From NCBI RefSeq assembly GCF_030332225.1, contig NZ_JAOWIF010000028.1, positions 124,001 to 188,000 on the forward strand: a stretch of 64,000 nucleotides of DNA. The letters are read 5' to 3'. Shown here one piece after another: positions 39,904 to 54,216 of the stretch. A program made the position numbers and the translations under genes. Positions within the stretch are counted from its first letter, which is position 1, and every line of letters starts with the position of its first letter. The notes below the pieces were generated by a model. It was not told the DNA's origin, made no database searches, and saw nothing but the letters and a program-made list of their open reading frames with translations. The DNA is from Citrobacter sp. Cu233. GTDB taxonomy: Bacteria; Pseudomonadota; Gammaproteobacteria; Enterobacterales; Enterobacteriaceae.

Positions 39904-40300
39904 ATAACCTCCTGTTATTAGATATATCCAATGATTATATGGCCTTTAAATTATTAATTTTTAACCTCACTCACATTTCATTACAATGAAGTTTCGTTAA
40001 CCAGCAAGAATAAAACCTATTGTTTATAAAAGAGTTTTAAAGTTTCCAGAACACACTACCAAACGTAAAAATAACAATAATAGTTCTTAATTAGATTATT
40101 TATAAACTCACAAGATAACGTGATCTTATTTCATGAAATATCCTTAAAACCTCAAACCTATTAATTCGTTTTCGTTTAATCACGCTTATCTCAATTTTAT
40201 TGCGGCCACCGCCGAGCATTGATAATCCCGTTGCTGATTACCGCGCTATTTTTTGGTATTCTTAGATAAGCGCTAAATTGATCCCGGACATAACTGAACA
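39904..40300. promoter_or_regulatory. Divergent promoter region between phsABC and sbcB
   Basis: This 397-base AT-rich gap contains no gene. It must carry the phs promoter (minus) and the sbcB promoter (plus). In Salmonella phs is controlled by anaerobiosis, CRP and thiosulfate. I find no perfect FNR (TTGAT-N4-ATCAA) or CRP palindrome here. An imperfect TCAC-N8-GTGA inverted repeat near 40107-40122 is the only notable symmetry. Confidence 0.5.
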
Positions 40301-41725
40301 ATGAATGACGGCAAGCAGCAACCTGGTTTTCTCTTCCACGATTACGAGACCTTTGGTACCCATCCGGCACTGGACAGACCCGCGCAGTTTGCGGCCATAC
40401 GCACAGATAACGATTTCAATATCATTGGCGATCCCGACGTTTTTTACTGCAAGCCCGCCGACGACTATCTGCCACAACCAGAAGCGGTGCTGATAACCGG
40501 TATTACGCCGCAAGAAGCACGTGATAAGGGTGAGAATGAAGCCGCTTTTGCTGCCCGCATCCATGCGCTGTTTACCGTGCCGAAAACGTGTATCCTCGGC
40601 TATAACAATGTGCGCTTCGATGATGAAGTGACACGTAATATCCTGTATCGCAATTTTTATGATCCCTACGCCTGGAGCTGGCAGAACGACAATTCTCGCT
40701 GGGATTTGCTGGATGTGATGCGCGCCTGCTATGCGCTACGACCGGAAGGGATCAACTGGCCAGAAAACGACGACGGTCTCCCCAGTTTCCGCCTTGAGCA
40801 TCTGACCCGCGCCAACGGCATTGAGCATGCTAATGCCCACGATGCGATGGCAGACGTGTATGCCACCATTGCGATGGCACAACTCGTAAAATCACGTCAG
40901 CCGCGTCTGTTTGACTATCTCTACAGCCACCGTAATAAACACAAGCTGGCTGCGTTGATTGATGTCCCGCAAATGAAGCCCTTAGTGCATGTATCTGGGA
41001 TGTTCGGTGCATGGCGAGGTAACACCAGTTGGGTTGCCCCGCTCGCCTGGCATCCGGACAATCGTAATGCGGTTATTATGGTCGACTTAGCCGGTGATAT
41101 TTCTCCCTTGCTGGAACTGGATAGCGACACCCTGCGCGAACGTCTTTACACCGCCAAAGCCGATCTGGGCGATAACGCAGCGGTGCCGGTTAAACTGGTG
41201 CATATCAACAAATGCCCAGTTCTGGCACAGGCGAATACGTTACGTCCGGAAGATGCCGATCGCCTCGGAATTAACCGCCAGCATTGCCTGGATAATCTTA
41301 AAGTCCTGCGTGAAAACCCGCAGGTGCGCGATAAAGTGGTGGCTATTTTTGCCGACGCAGAACCCTTTACGCCATCGGATAACGTAGATGCGCAGTTATA
41401 CAACGGTTTTTTCAGCGATGCCGACCGCGCCGCAATGAAGATCGTTCTGGAAACCGAACCTCGAAATTTACCCGCACTGGACATCACTTTTGTCGACAAG
41501 CGCATTGAAAAACTACTGTTTAATTATCGCGCGCGCAATTTCCCCGGGACACTGGATGAAGGGGAGCAGCAACGCTGGCTGGATCATCGTCGTCAGGTAT
41601 TCTCACCGGAGTTTTTGCAAAACTACGCTAATGAATTGCAGATGTTGAGTCAGCAATATGCTGACAACAAAGAGAAGCTGATGCTACTGAAATCACTCTG
41701 GCAGTATGCGCAAGAGATAGTCTGA
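40301..41725 (+). CDS. sbcB: Exodeoxyribonuclease I SbcB
   Basis: SbcB degrades single-stranded DNA from 3' to 5' and works in recombination and mismatch repair. The 474-residue protein has the DEDDh exonuclease domain at the N-terminus, with Exo I motif FHDYETFGTHP, motif II ILGYNNVRFDDE and motif III NAHDAMADVYAT, followed by the SH3-like and helical C-terminal domains of the family. It stands alone on the plus strand with a terminator just after it. Confidence 0.97.
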   Translation: MNDGKQQPGFLFHDYETFGTHPALDRPAQFAAIRTDNDFNIIGDPDVFYCKPADDYLPQPEAVLITGITPQEARDKGENEAAFAARIHALFTVPKTCILGYNNVRFDDEVTRNILYRNFYDPYAWSWQNDNSRWDLLDVMRACYALRPEGINWPENDDGLPSFRLEHLTRANGIEHANAHDAMADVYATIAMAQLVKSRQPRLFDYLYSHRNKHKLAALIDVPQMKPLVHVSGMFGAWRGNTSWVAPLAWHPDNRNAVIMVDLAGDISPLLELDSDTLRERLYTAKADLGDNAAVPVKLVHINKCPVLAQANTLRPEDADRLGINRQHCLDNLKVLRENPQVRDKVVAIFADAEPFTPSDNVDAQLYNGFFSDADRAAMKIVLETEPRNLPALDITFVDKRIEKLLFNYRARNFPGTLDEGEQQRWLDHRRQVFSPEFLQNYANELQMLSQQYADNKEKLMLLKSLWQYAQEIV

Positions 41726-41735
41726 AGATAAAATA

Positions 41736-41757
41736 CCCTCCGCCAGACGGCGGAGGG
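41736..41757. terminator. Bidirectional terminator between sbcB and yeeD
   Basis: A perfect 9-base-pair GC-rich stem (CCCTCCGCC/GGCGGAGGG) with a 4-base loop sits between two convergent genes. The minus strand continues TATTTT, the plus strand ATCGTG. It should end yeeED transcripts and probably sbcB. Confidence 0.75.
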
Positions 41758-41764
41758 ATCGTGT

Positions 41765-41992
41765 TTACGCTTTCTGCACCGTAATGCTCCAGGCGGCGTC
41801 CCCCACCTGTTGATAATCAGTAATCACATGCCCTTCTTCTGCGGCCCATTGCGGGATCGCTTCGGTTGCCTGAGTACAGTCAAACGCGATCACCAGTTCG
41901 TCACCACTTGCCATTTCTGCCAGTGCCGCTTTTGCTTCAATCAGTGGAAACGGACAAACCTGTGTGACCACATCCAGTTTTTTAATTGCCAT
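41765..41992 (-). CDS. yeeD: TusA-like sulfur carrier YeeD (TsuB)
   Basis: A 75-residue TusA/SirA-family protein with the conserved reactive cysteine in VCPFPLIEAK, which can carry persulfide or thiosulfate-derived sulfur. YeeD (TsuB) acts with the membrane transporter YeeE (TsuA) in thiosulfate use. Three ATG codons lie in a row; the third (41992) gives the length of the E. coli protein. It is 10 bases after the yeeE stop, so the two form an operon. Confidence 0.93.
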   Translation of the reverse strand: MAIKKLDVVTQVCPFPLIEAKAALAEMASGDELVIAFDCTQATEAIPQWAAEEGHVITDYQQVGDAAWSITVQKA

Positions 41993-42008
41993 CATCAAAT
42001 CCTTACGC

Positions 42009-43067
42009 TTAATTTGCCGCAGCAGCGGTTAGTTTTGCCTTACGCTGCGGTCTGATATACACAATCCATGACGCGGTCCAGACGCCGAGAATCATAAAGA
42101 CCAGGCCAACCCATCCCTGCCAGGTCATCATCGCCGTCATAACCAGACCGTTACCAATCGAACAGCCACCCGCGATGCTGGCACCAAAGCCCATTAACAG
42201 ACCGCCAAAGCCGCTACGCAGCGTGGTGGAGGCGTCGGCTGCACGAACGCGAAATTCGCGACTGGCTTTCGCAGCAATAAAAGAGCCGAGAAAAATGCCC
42301 AGCACCAGGAACACTCCCCAGTTAATAAACTTACTGTCGCCTGCGACTAGGAATTGCAAAATATTGGCGGTTGGTGACGTGATACCCAGGCCAAACATTC
42401 GTCCGGTTGCTTCGCTCAGCGGCCATGCCAACAGCGCAATCAGCCCAATCAGAACCGCAGTAACAAATGGGTGCCAGCGCTTCTCAAACAAAATATGCGC
42501 AAGGCCGGTACGACGAGGCGGTAGCGTAGCGACTTTCAATTTTGGTTTTCTCAGCTCTTTCGCCACCACCCACAATGTAACCGCCAGCAGAATAGCGATC
42601 AGTGGCCACACGGACAGGTTCAACGTGTCTGCAATGGAATTATGTTCAGTACTGTAGGTTTTCAGCGCCTGATTCAGCCCACTAGCATGCGTAGAGCGCA
42701 TCACCGCACTCATCACCATGTAGGTAAACAACGCAATCCAACTGCCAATAAGTCCTTCTCCTGCACGATACCAGGTTCCGGTAGCACACCCGCCCGCATA
42801 AACAATTCCGATACCAAAAACATAACCACCAACAACGGTTCCCAGCCATGGGAAAGTGCCGGCGTCATAGGTGAGCGCACCCGTCTGGATCAGCGCAAAG
42901 ACACCCACGCTTTGCACAGAGATGGCTATCAGTAGTGCGTAAAACATACGATTATTTTTCGCAATGTACATATCGCGAAAACCGCCCGTCAGACAGAATC
43001 GCCCACGTTGCATGACAAAGCCAAGCAGCGCGCCACAGATGAGCCCGCTTAACATCATTGAAAACAT
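42009..43067 (-). CDS. yeeE: Thiosulfate transporter YeeE (TsuA)
   Basis: YeeE (TsuA) is an inner-membrane channel-like carrier that takes up thiosulfate. The 352-residue protein has about nine hydrophobic helices and the cysteine-glycine motifs of the YeeE/YedE family: RGRFCLTGGFRD near residue 25, GGCATGTWYRAGEG near 92 and GGCSIGNGLV near 295, matching the cysteines known to relay thiosulfate. It is cotranscribed with yeeD. Confidence 0.94.
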   Translation of the reverse strand: MFSMMLSGLICGALLGFVMQRGRFCLTGGFRDMYIAKNNRMFYALLIAISVQSVGVFALIQTGALTYDAGTFPWLGTVVGGYVFGIGIVYAGGCATGTWYRAGEGLIGSWIALFTYMVMSAVMRSTHASGLNQALKTYSTEHNSIADTLNLSVWPLIAILLAVTLWVVAKELRKPKLKVATLPPRRTGLAHILFEKRWHPFVTAVLIGLIALLAWPLSEATGRMFGLGITSPTANILQFLVAGDSKFINWGVFLVLGIFLGSFIAAKASREFRVRAADASTTLRSGFGGLLMGFGASIAGGCSIGNGLVMTAMMTWQGWVGLVFMILGVWTASWIVYIRPQRKAKLTAAAAN

Positions 43068-43194
43068 AAATTAATTAGCCAGAAGTATATTAGTCAGGAA
43101 ATTATTCATGACTAGCTGGTTCAGAACCAATAACCAAATTCTCTAATTTAGAACTAACAGTTATTAATACTGGCTGGAAATAAAACAAAGGAAT

Positions 43195-43226
43195 AAAAAA
43201 ACCGGAGAGCATGTCTCCGGTTTTTT
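43195..43226. terminator. Terminator after plaP
   Basis: The stem ACCGGAGA/TCTCCGGT (43201-43221) with a 5-base loop is flanked by six A on one side and six T on the other, so it can work in either direction. It lies 19 bases past the plaP stop on the minus strand. Confidence 0.9.
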
Positions 43227-43244
43227 CGATATCAGATGAGGTGA

Positions 43245-44606
43245 TTACGCGATATCTTCATCGTACTGCGGTACCGGGTTGCGGAAACTCTTGGTCACAC
43301 AAGCCAGGTAGATCAGACCAATACCGGCCCAGATCAGCCCCAGAACCATAGAGCTCTCTTCCAGGTTCACCCACAGCGCACCCACGGTCAGCGCACCGCA
43401 CATCGGCAGGAACAGATACTGGAAGTGGTCTTTCAGCGTCTTGTTACGCTTCTCACGGATCCAGAACTGGGAGATTACCGACAGGTTAACGAAGGTAAAC
43501 GCCACCAGTGCACCAAAGTTAATCAGCGCCGTCGCCATCACCAGGTCGAAGTTGATTGCCAGCAGAGCAATCGCACCAACCAGAATGATGTTCATGGACG
43601 GAGTACGCCATTTCGGGTGTACATAGCCGAAGAAACTTTTCGGGAATACACCGTCACGCCCCATCACGTACATCAGACGCGCTACGCCTGCATGTGCCGC
43701 CATACCGGATGCCAGTACGGTAATGGTGGAGAAAATCAGCGCGCCGACCTGGAAGAACTTACCAGCTACGTACAGCATGATTTCAGGCTGTGAAGCATCC
43801 GGGTCCTTGAAGCGAGAGATATCCGGGAAGTACAGCTGCAACAGATAGGTGGAGACAATAAAGATCAGGCCACCGATCAGTGCGGTCAGGAAAATTGCAC
43901 GCGGGATCACACGCTCAGCATCCTTGGTCTCTTCAGAGAGGTTGCTGATACCGTCGAAACCGGTGAACGAGAAGCACAGAATAGTAGCACCCGTGATCAT
44001 TGGAATCACGTGCGCGTCACCTGACCAGAACGGACGGCTGCTCACCAGCGTACCCGCACCTTCCCCTTCGAAGACGCCATAAACGACCATGCCGAGGATC
44101 ACCGCAATCAACACGACCTGCAACAGCACGATCACAGTGTTGAAGTTCGCGACAGATTTGAGGCTGCGCAGGTTAAAAGCAGTCATAAAGGCCACCAGTG
44201 CTACCACGAACATCCATGACGGTATCGACGGCACCAGGGCTTCAAAATAGATTTTCGCCAACAGAATGTTGATCATCGGTGCGAACAGGTAGTCCAGCAG
44301 TGATGACCAACCCACCATAAAGCCAACGGTCGGGCTAATGGATTTCTGGGCGTAAGTGTAGGCAGAGCCTGCAGACGGATAGCGACGCACCAGTTTACCG
44401 TAGCTCAGTGCGGTAAAAAGGATGGCGATCAGTGCAAAGGCGTAAGCTGTCGGGACGTGACCATCGGTCATTCCTGATACGATACCGAATGTATCGAACA
44501 GCGTCATCGGCTGCATATAGGCAAGGCCCATCATGACAACCGGAACCAGCGTAAGCGTTTTACGTAATTCCACGCGAGAGGTGTTTGGAGTAGCGTTATG
44601 CGACAT
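43245..44606 (-). CDS. plaP: Putrescine importer PlaP (YeeF)
   Basis: PlaP is an APC-family proton symporter for putrescine in the inner membrane; in E. coli it feeds surface motility. The 453-residue protein has about twelve helices. APC signatures seen are [19 protein letters not shown] near the start, [15 protein letters not shown], and [28 protein letters not shown]. The gene is monocistronic, with a terminator just after it. Confidence 0.94.
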   Translation of the reverse strand: MSHNATPNTSRVELRKTLTLVPVVMMGLAYMQPMTLFDTFGIVSGMTDGHVPTAYAFALIAILFTALSYGKLVRRYPSAGSAYTYAQKSISPTVGFMVGWSSLLDYLFAPMINILLAKIYFEALVPSIPSWMFVVALVAFMTAFNLRSLKSVANFNTVIVLLQVVLIAVILGMVVYGVFEGEGAGTLVSSRPFWSGDAHVIPMITGATILCFSFTGFDGISNLSEETKDAERVIPRAIFLTALIGGLIFIVSTYLLQLYFPDISRFKDPDASQPEIMLYVAGKFFQVGALIFSTITVLASGMAAHAGVARLMYVMGRDGVFPKSFFGYVHPKWRTPSMNIILVGAIALLAINFDLVMATALINFGALVAFTFVNLSVISQFWIREKRNKTLKDHFQYLFLPMCGALTVGALWVNLEESSMVLGLIWAGIGLIYLACVTKSFRNPVPQYDEDIA

Positions 44607-44751
44607 GGTTATCCTCCATTACGGCGGAAACCGTCGCGTAAGCAAAAAATTGCCCCATTTTTTGTTAATCCTCAGCGACAACAACTGTCGATTTTTAAGT
44701 AAGTATCTATCCGGTACGAAGCCCGGCCTCTTTTATGAATGATTGGTTTGA

Positions 44752-44789
44752 TGCAAAAAAATAACCGACGCGTATTAAAACGTCGGTTA
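44752..44789 (-). terminator. Terminator after yeeY
   Basis: On the minus strand the stem TAACCGACG/CGTCGGTTA (44762-44789, ten-base loop) is followed by TTTTTTTGC. It lies about 87 bases past the yeeY stop and upstream of plaP. Confidence 0.75.
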
Positions 44790-44875
44790 ATCTCATTTTT
44801 TGCAAGCGGCGCATTGTGCACTAAATTAGGGCGAAATGACAAGAGAATGAGAGCCTTGTCAAAAAATATTTTTTC

Positions 44876-45805
44876 CTAACTGATTGATTTATCGACAACC
44901 GTTTTTACATAGACACCCGCGATAGCACTATTTGCTAAAATTTCATCCCGCCACCATGCACTGGCTAATCCTGCGGTCTGCTCGTTCCAGCCAATCCACA
45001 CGGGTTCAAACAGAATTTGCGCGACAACTTTCTTCTCAATCAGTGCCCCACTGTCCAGAAATCGTTGTGCCAGATAGCGCGGAATATAACCACATCCCAG
45101 GCCACTTATCTGCAGTTCCAGTTTGGTTTTGAAGTCAAAAACGGTGATGGCTTCCTGATCGTCAAGAAGCTGAGAAGCTGATACGTTCGTGGGATGCGCA
45201 TTATCGCCGACCACAATGGCGCGAAAACGTTTGATCGTTCTACGACTCAACGGTTCCGGCTCCTGCGCCAATGGATGATGGGGGGCAACAACAAAAGCCT
45301 GTTCAAGCACGCCCATGCGCGCAAAACCAAAGTCACTCGCTGTTGGTGGATCACGCATGGCACCCACAATGATATCGGCCCGGCCCTGAATCAGGGCATC
45401 CCAGGAACCGCCCAGTACGCCATTGATAAATTTAAGACGCGTTACGCTGTGGTGTTGATAGAAAGATTCGATGAGTGGGGCAAGAAGAGAAAAGGGAAAG
45501 GTATCGTCTACGCCGATAACCAGTTCATTCTCCCAGCCTTCATGCAGTTTGATGGCCTGCTTTTCAAGTTCGCGCACGGTATGTAATACCTCGCGTCCCT
45601 TTTCCAGCAGCATTTGTCCAGTACGGGTAAATTTGGCCCGGTGCCCACTGCGATCCAACAACTGAATATTAAGATCGCTTTCCAGTTTATGGACGGTATA
45701 ACTCAGCGCTGACGGCGTCTTAAACAATTTTGCTGACGCCGCCGCGAAACTCCCCTCTTTCTCTAACGCATCAAGAATGATCAGTACATCCAGCAGTGGT
45801 TTCAT
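44876..45805 (-). CDS. yeeY: LysR-family transcriptional regulator YeeY
   Basis: A 309-residue LysR-type regulator with the N-terminal winged helix (LDVLIILDALEKEGSFAAASAKLFKTPSALSYTVHKLE, residues about 4-42) and a C-terminal periplasmic-binding-like effector domain. The target genes and ligand are not known to me. The start MKPLLDV is chosen over one 15 codons upstream because it matches E. coli in position; the longer form would overlap yeeZ. Confidence 0.92.
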   Translation of the reverse strand: MKPLLDVLIILDALEKEGSFAAASAKLFKTPSALSYTVHKLESDLNIQLLDRSGHRAKFTRTGQMLLEKGREVLHTVRELEKQAIKLHEGWENELVIGVDDTFPFSLLAPLIESFYQHHSVTRLKFINGVLGGSWDALIQGRADIIVGAMRDPPTASDFGFARMGVLEQAFVVAPHHPLAQEPEPLSRRTIKRFRAIVVGDNAHPTNVSASQLLDDQEAITVFDFKTKLELQISGLGCGYIPRYLAQRFLDSGALIEKKVVAQILFEPVWIGWNEQTAGLASAWWRDEILANSAIAGVYVKTVVDKSIS

Positions 45806-45846
45806 ACTCGCCCCCTGGCGGTATACAGCGACACTCTGCTGATCTG

Positions 45847-46671
45847 TCACTCCATCGGCATCACCAGCGGATCGGGATACTGGTACTCAAACCCAAGCTC
45901 ATTACAAATTCGGTTGCCATCAATGACTTTACCTTTACCGTTATCCACTCCGTCCCGGAAATCCGGTGGTTCCATGCCCAACAGACGAGCCATCTGAGGG
46001 TAGAACACATTGCGCGCCGGGTGCATAGGCGCACATATATTATAGATGTGTCCCCCTTTAGGCGCTTGTAGTAGCAACGAGATAGCAGAAACCACATCAT
46101 CCAGATGCACCAGATTGACGCCATGCTGTCCATCAGGTGCTGTTTTACCCGCAAAGAAGCGACCTGGATGTCTGCCCGGTCCCACCAGGCCTGCCAGGCG
46201 CAGAATATCCACCGACGTTCCTGGCAGATTGTGCAGCCAGTCTTCAAGTTCTTTCAGGACACGACCACTTGCCGTGACCGGATTGCGTGGTGTGCCCTCT
46301 TTCACCGTCCCCTGCACATCACCATAAACCGAGGTGGAGCTGGTAAAAATAATCCGTGGAATACGATACGCCAGCGCACTGTCGACCAGTTCCTGCATTG
46401 CCTGCAAATAAAACGTCTCGCCCGGGCCACTACGGCGTGCAGGCAGGGTGATGACCAGCGCATCCGCATCCATTAGCGCATCGAGATCGTCAGGTTCACA
46501 GACCAGTTCAGGCTCCAGACGCAGCGAGTAGCTTTCAATACCGCTCATTCGGGCCGCTTCCACCCCATCCAATGTGGTTTTGCTGCCGGTAACCTGCCAG
46601 CCCCTGGCCGCCAGAGACATGGCTAACGGCATGCCTAACCAACCTAATCCGACAATTGCGACCTTTTTCAT
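45847..46671 (-). CDS. yeeZ: NAD(P)-binding SDR-like protein YeeZ
   Basis: A 274-residue Rossmann-fold protein of the extended SDR/epimerase type, with the dinucleotide loop GLGWLGMPLA near residue 8 and SSTSVYG. The function is unproven. An open frame reaching to 46830 would cross the his promoter side, so the start MKKVAIVGLGW (46671) is chosen, giving the E. coli length. It is divergent from the his operon. Confidence 0.92.
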   Translation of the reverse strand: MKKVAIVGLGWLGMPLAMSLAARGWQVTGSKTTLDGVEAARMSGIESYSLRLEPELVCEPDDLDALMDADALVITLPARRSGPGETFYLQAMQELVDSALAYRIPRIIFTSSTSVYGDVQGTVKEGTPRNPVTASGRVLKELEDWLHNLPGTSVDILRLAGLVGPGRHPGRFFAGKTAPDGQHGVNLVHLDDVVSAISLLLQAPKGGHIYNICAPMHPARNVFYPQMARLLGMEPPDFRDGVDNGKGKVIDGNRICNELGFEYQYPDPLVMPME

Positions 46672-46776
46672 GCCTTTTCTCCTGACTTTTGGCCTATAAC
46701 CCAAGGCTACGCCAGCCCACGGTGGCTGACAATTTATAGTATCAATATGAAATGAATTAATGATCAAAAAAAGCCC

Positions 46777-46806
46777 TTGCTTTCCGTGGCTAAAGTGGTT
46801 TAGGTT
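46777..46806 (+). promoter_or_regulatory. his operon promoter
   Basis: TTGCTT (46777-46782) and TAGGTT (46801-46806) are separated by 18 bases and correspond to the -35 and -10 boxes known for the Salmonella/E. coli his promoter. The hisL leader starts 40 bases downstream. Confidence 0.75.
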
Positions 46807-46845
46807 AAAAGACATCACATGAATAAACATTCATCGAGAAAATTT

Positions 46846-46893
46846 ATGACACGCGCTCAATTTAAACACCATCATCACCATCATCCTGACTAG
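46846..46893 (+). CDS. hisL: his operon leader peptide HisL (six histidines)
   Basis: A 15-codon leader reading frame MTRAQFK followed by six consecutive His codons, then Pro-Asp and a TAG. Slow translation of the His run when charged histidyl-tRNA is scarce lets the downstream leader RNA form the antiterminator. The E. coli and Salmonella peptides as I recall them have seven histidines, so this copy is one codon shorter. The attenuator stem is 60 bases downstream. Confidence 0.95.
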   Translation: MTRAQFKHHHHHHPD

Positions 46894-46954
46894 TCTTTCA
46901 GGCGATGTGTGCTGGGAGACATTTAAATCTTCCAGCGGTGCATGAGCGTATGAG

Positions 46955-46992
46955 AAAGCCCCCGGAAGATTTCTTCCGGGGGCTTTTTTTTT
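46955..46992 (+). terminator. his operon attenuator
   Basis: A perfect 15-base-pair GC-rich stem (AAAGCCCCCGGAAGA paired with TCTTCCGGGGGCTTT, 2-base loop) followed by a run of T to 46992. It lies between hisL and hisG and is the intrinsic terminator whose formation depends on HisL translation. Confidence 0.95.
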
Positions 46993-47037
46993 GTGCGTGA
47001 CCCAAACCGATTCAGACAGGATAACGAGGAATAAAGA

Positions 47038-47937
47038 ATGTTAGACAACACCCGCTTACGCATAGCTATGCAGAAATCAGGCCGTTTAAGCGATGACTCA
47101 CGCGAATTGCTGGCCCGCTGTGGCATTAAAATTAATCTTCACACCCAGCGCCTGATTGCGATGGCAGAGAATATGCCTATCGATATTCTCCGCGTACGCG
47201 ATGACGATATTCCGGGTCTGGTCATGGATGGCGTCGTTGATCTCGGCATCATCGGTGAAAACGTGCTGGAAGAAGAACTGCTTAACCGCCGGGCGCAGGG
47301 TGAAGATCCTCGTTACTTTACGTTACGTCGTCTGGACTTTGGCGGCTGTCGTCTTTCGCTGGCGACTCCGGTTGACGAAGCCTGGGACGGTCCATCTGCA
47401 CTGAACGGCAAACGTATCGCCACCTCTTATCCGCACCTGCTCAAACGCTATCTCGACCAGAAAGGGGTTTCGTTCAAATCCTGTTTGTTAAACGGGTCTG
47501 TCGAAGTTGCTCCCCGTGCGGGACTTGCAGATGCAATCTGCGATCTGGTCTCCACTGGTGCAACGCTTGAAGCCAACGGCCTGCGTGAAGTGGAAGTCAT
47601 TTACCGCTCCAAAGCCTGCCTGATTCAGCGTGACGGAGAAATGGCGTCAGCGAAGCAACAACTGATTGATAAGCTGCTGACCCGAATTCAGGGGGTTATT
47701 CAGGCTCGCGAATCTAAATACATCATGATGCACGCGCCAAGTGAACGTCTGGACGACGTTATCGCCTTGCTGCCAGGCGCTGAACGCCCAACGATTTTGC
47801 CACTGGCCGGCGATCAGCAGCGCGTGGCAATGCATATGGTTAGCAGCGAAACCCTGTTCTGGGAAACGATGGAAAAACTGAAAGCGCTTGGTGCCAGCTC
47901 CATCCTGGTGCTGCCTATTGAGAAGATGATGGAGTAA
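47038..47937 (+). CDS. hisG: ATP phosphoribosyltransferase HisG
   Basis: HisG joins ATP and PRPP in the first, feedback-inhibited step of histidine synthesis. The 299-residue long form has the catalytic type II periplasmic-binding fold ([13 protein letters not shown]-like [12 protein letters not shown]; the PRPP loop in [15 protein letters not shown]) and a C-terminal regulatory domain of about 75 residues that binds histidine. It is the first structural gene, 45 bases after the attenuator. Confidence 0.97.
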   Translation: MLDNTRLRIAMQKSGRLSDDSRELLARCGIKINLHTQRLIAMAENMPIDILRVRDDDIPGLVMDGVVDLGIIGENVLEEELLNRRAQGEDPRYFTLRRLDFGGCRLSLATPVDEAWDGPSALNGKRIATSYPHLLKRYLDQKGVSFKSCLLNGSVEVAPRAGLADAICDLVSTGATLEANGLREVEVIYRSKACLIQRDGEMASAKQQLIDKLLTRIQGVIQARESKYIMMHAPSERLDDVIALLPGAERPTILPLAGDQQRVAMHMVSSETLFWETMEKLKALGASSILVLPIEKMME

Positions 47938-47950
47938 TTCTACTTATGCT

Positions 47951-48020
47951 GCCCGGTGACGTTTCGCTTGCCGGGCCTACAAGACCCGTAGGCCGGATAA
48001 ACAACGAGCCATCCGGTAAA
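47951..48020. repeat. REP/BIME element between hisG and hisD
   Basis: Two inverted repetitive-extragenic-palindrome units face each other: GCCCGGTGACGT...CCGGGCCTAC and GTAGGCCGGATAA...CATCCGGT. Their GGCCTAC / GTAGGCC halves pair, forming a stable stem in the mRNA. A REP at this same hisG-hisD site is known in Salmonella, where it affects mRNA processing. Confidence 0.85.
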
Positions 48021-48035
48021 AAAAGGAAGACGATT

Positions 48036-53558
<5,523 letters not shown>

Positions 53559-53565
<7 letters not shown>

Positions 53566-54170
53566 CCAAGCAACAATGCCGCGAACTGGACTGGGAAAAA
53601 ACCGATGGGATGATGCCAGTCGTTGTGCAGCATGCAGTTTCCGGTGAAGTGTTGATGCTCGGGTATATGAACCCGGAAGCGCTGGATAAAACAATCGAAA
53701 GCGGGAAAGTTACCTTTTTCTCGCGTACTAAACAGCGCCTGTGGACCAAAGGTGAAACCTCTGGCAATTTTCTTAATGTCGTCAGCATTTCCGCTGATTG
53801 CGACAACGACACCCTGCTGGCGCTGGTTAACCCTATTGGGCCAACCTGTCACAAAGGAACCAGCAGCTGTTTTGGTGAGTCCAGCCACCAATGGTTGTTC
53901 CTGTATCAACTGGAACAACTCCTGGCTGAGCGCAAAACGGCAGATCCCGCCAGCTCCTATACCGCAAAATTATACGCCAGCGGTACGAAGCGAATTGCCC
54001 AGAAAGTTGGAGAGGAAGGTGTTGAGACAGCACTGGCCGCAACCGTGCATGATCGTTTCGAGTTGACCAATGAGGCATCGGATCTGATGTATCACCTGCT
54101 GGTTCTGCTGCAGGACCAGGATCTTGATCTAACGACGGTGATTGAGAATTTACGTAAACGTCATCAGTAA
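53559..54170 (+). CDS. hisI: Bifunctional PR-AMP cyclohydrolase / PR-ATP pyrophosphatase HisI
   Basis: HisI (HisIE) catalyses steps two and three of the pathway. The 203 residues join an N-terminal cyclohydrolase (about 1-110, with [17 protein letters not shown] and the zinc ligand CHKGTSSCF) and a C-terminal pyrophosphatase (about 115-203, with [15 protein letters not shown] and [14 protein letters not shown]). The start at 53559 overlaps the hisF stop; upstream in-frame codons are out of phase with hisF and are rejected. Confidence 0.96.
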
Positions 54171-54176
54171 TAGACT

Positions 54177-54205
54177 GATACCGGCATCATGCCGGTATCT
54201 TTATT
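54177..54205 (+). terminator. his operon terminator
   Basis: A perfect 10-base-pair stem GATACCGGCA/TGCCGGTATC with a 3-base loop lies 7 bases after the hisI stop and is followed by TTTATT. The convergent ugd gene ends 12 bases further on. Confidence 0.9.
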
Positions 54206-54216
54206 CTGCAGTACCT

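Noticed and set aside
46861-46890. A run of histidine codons that could look like a cloning tag
   Set aside because: It sits in the hisL leader upstream of a textbook attenuator; it is the natural control peptide.
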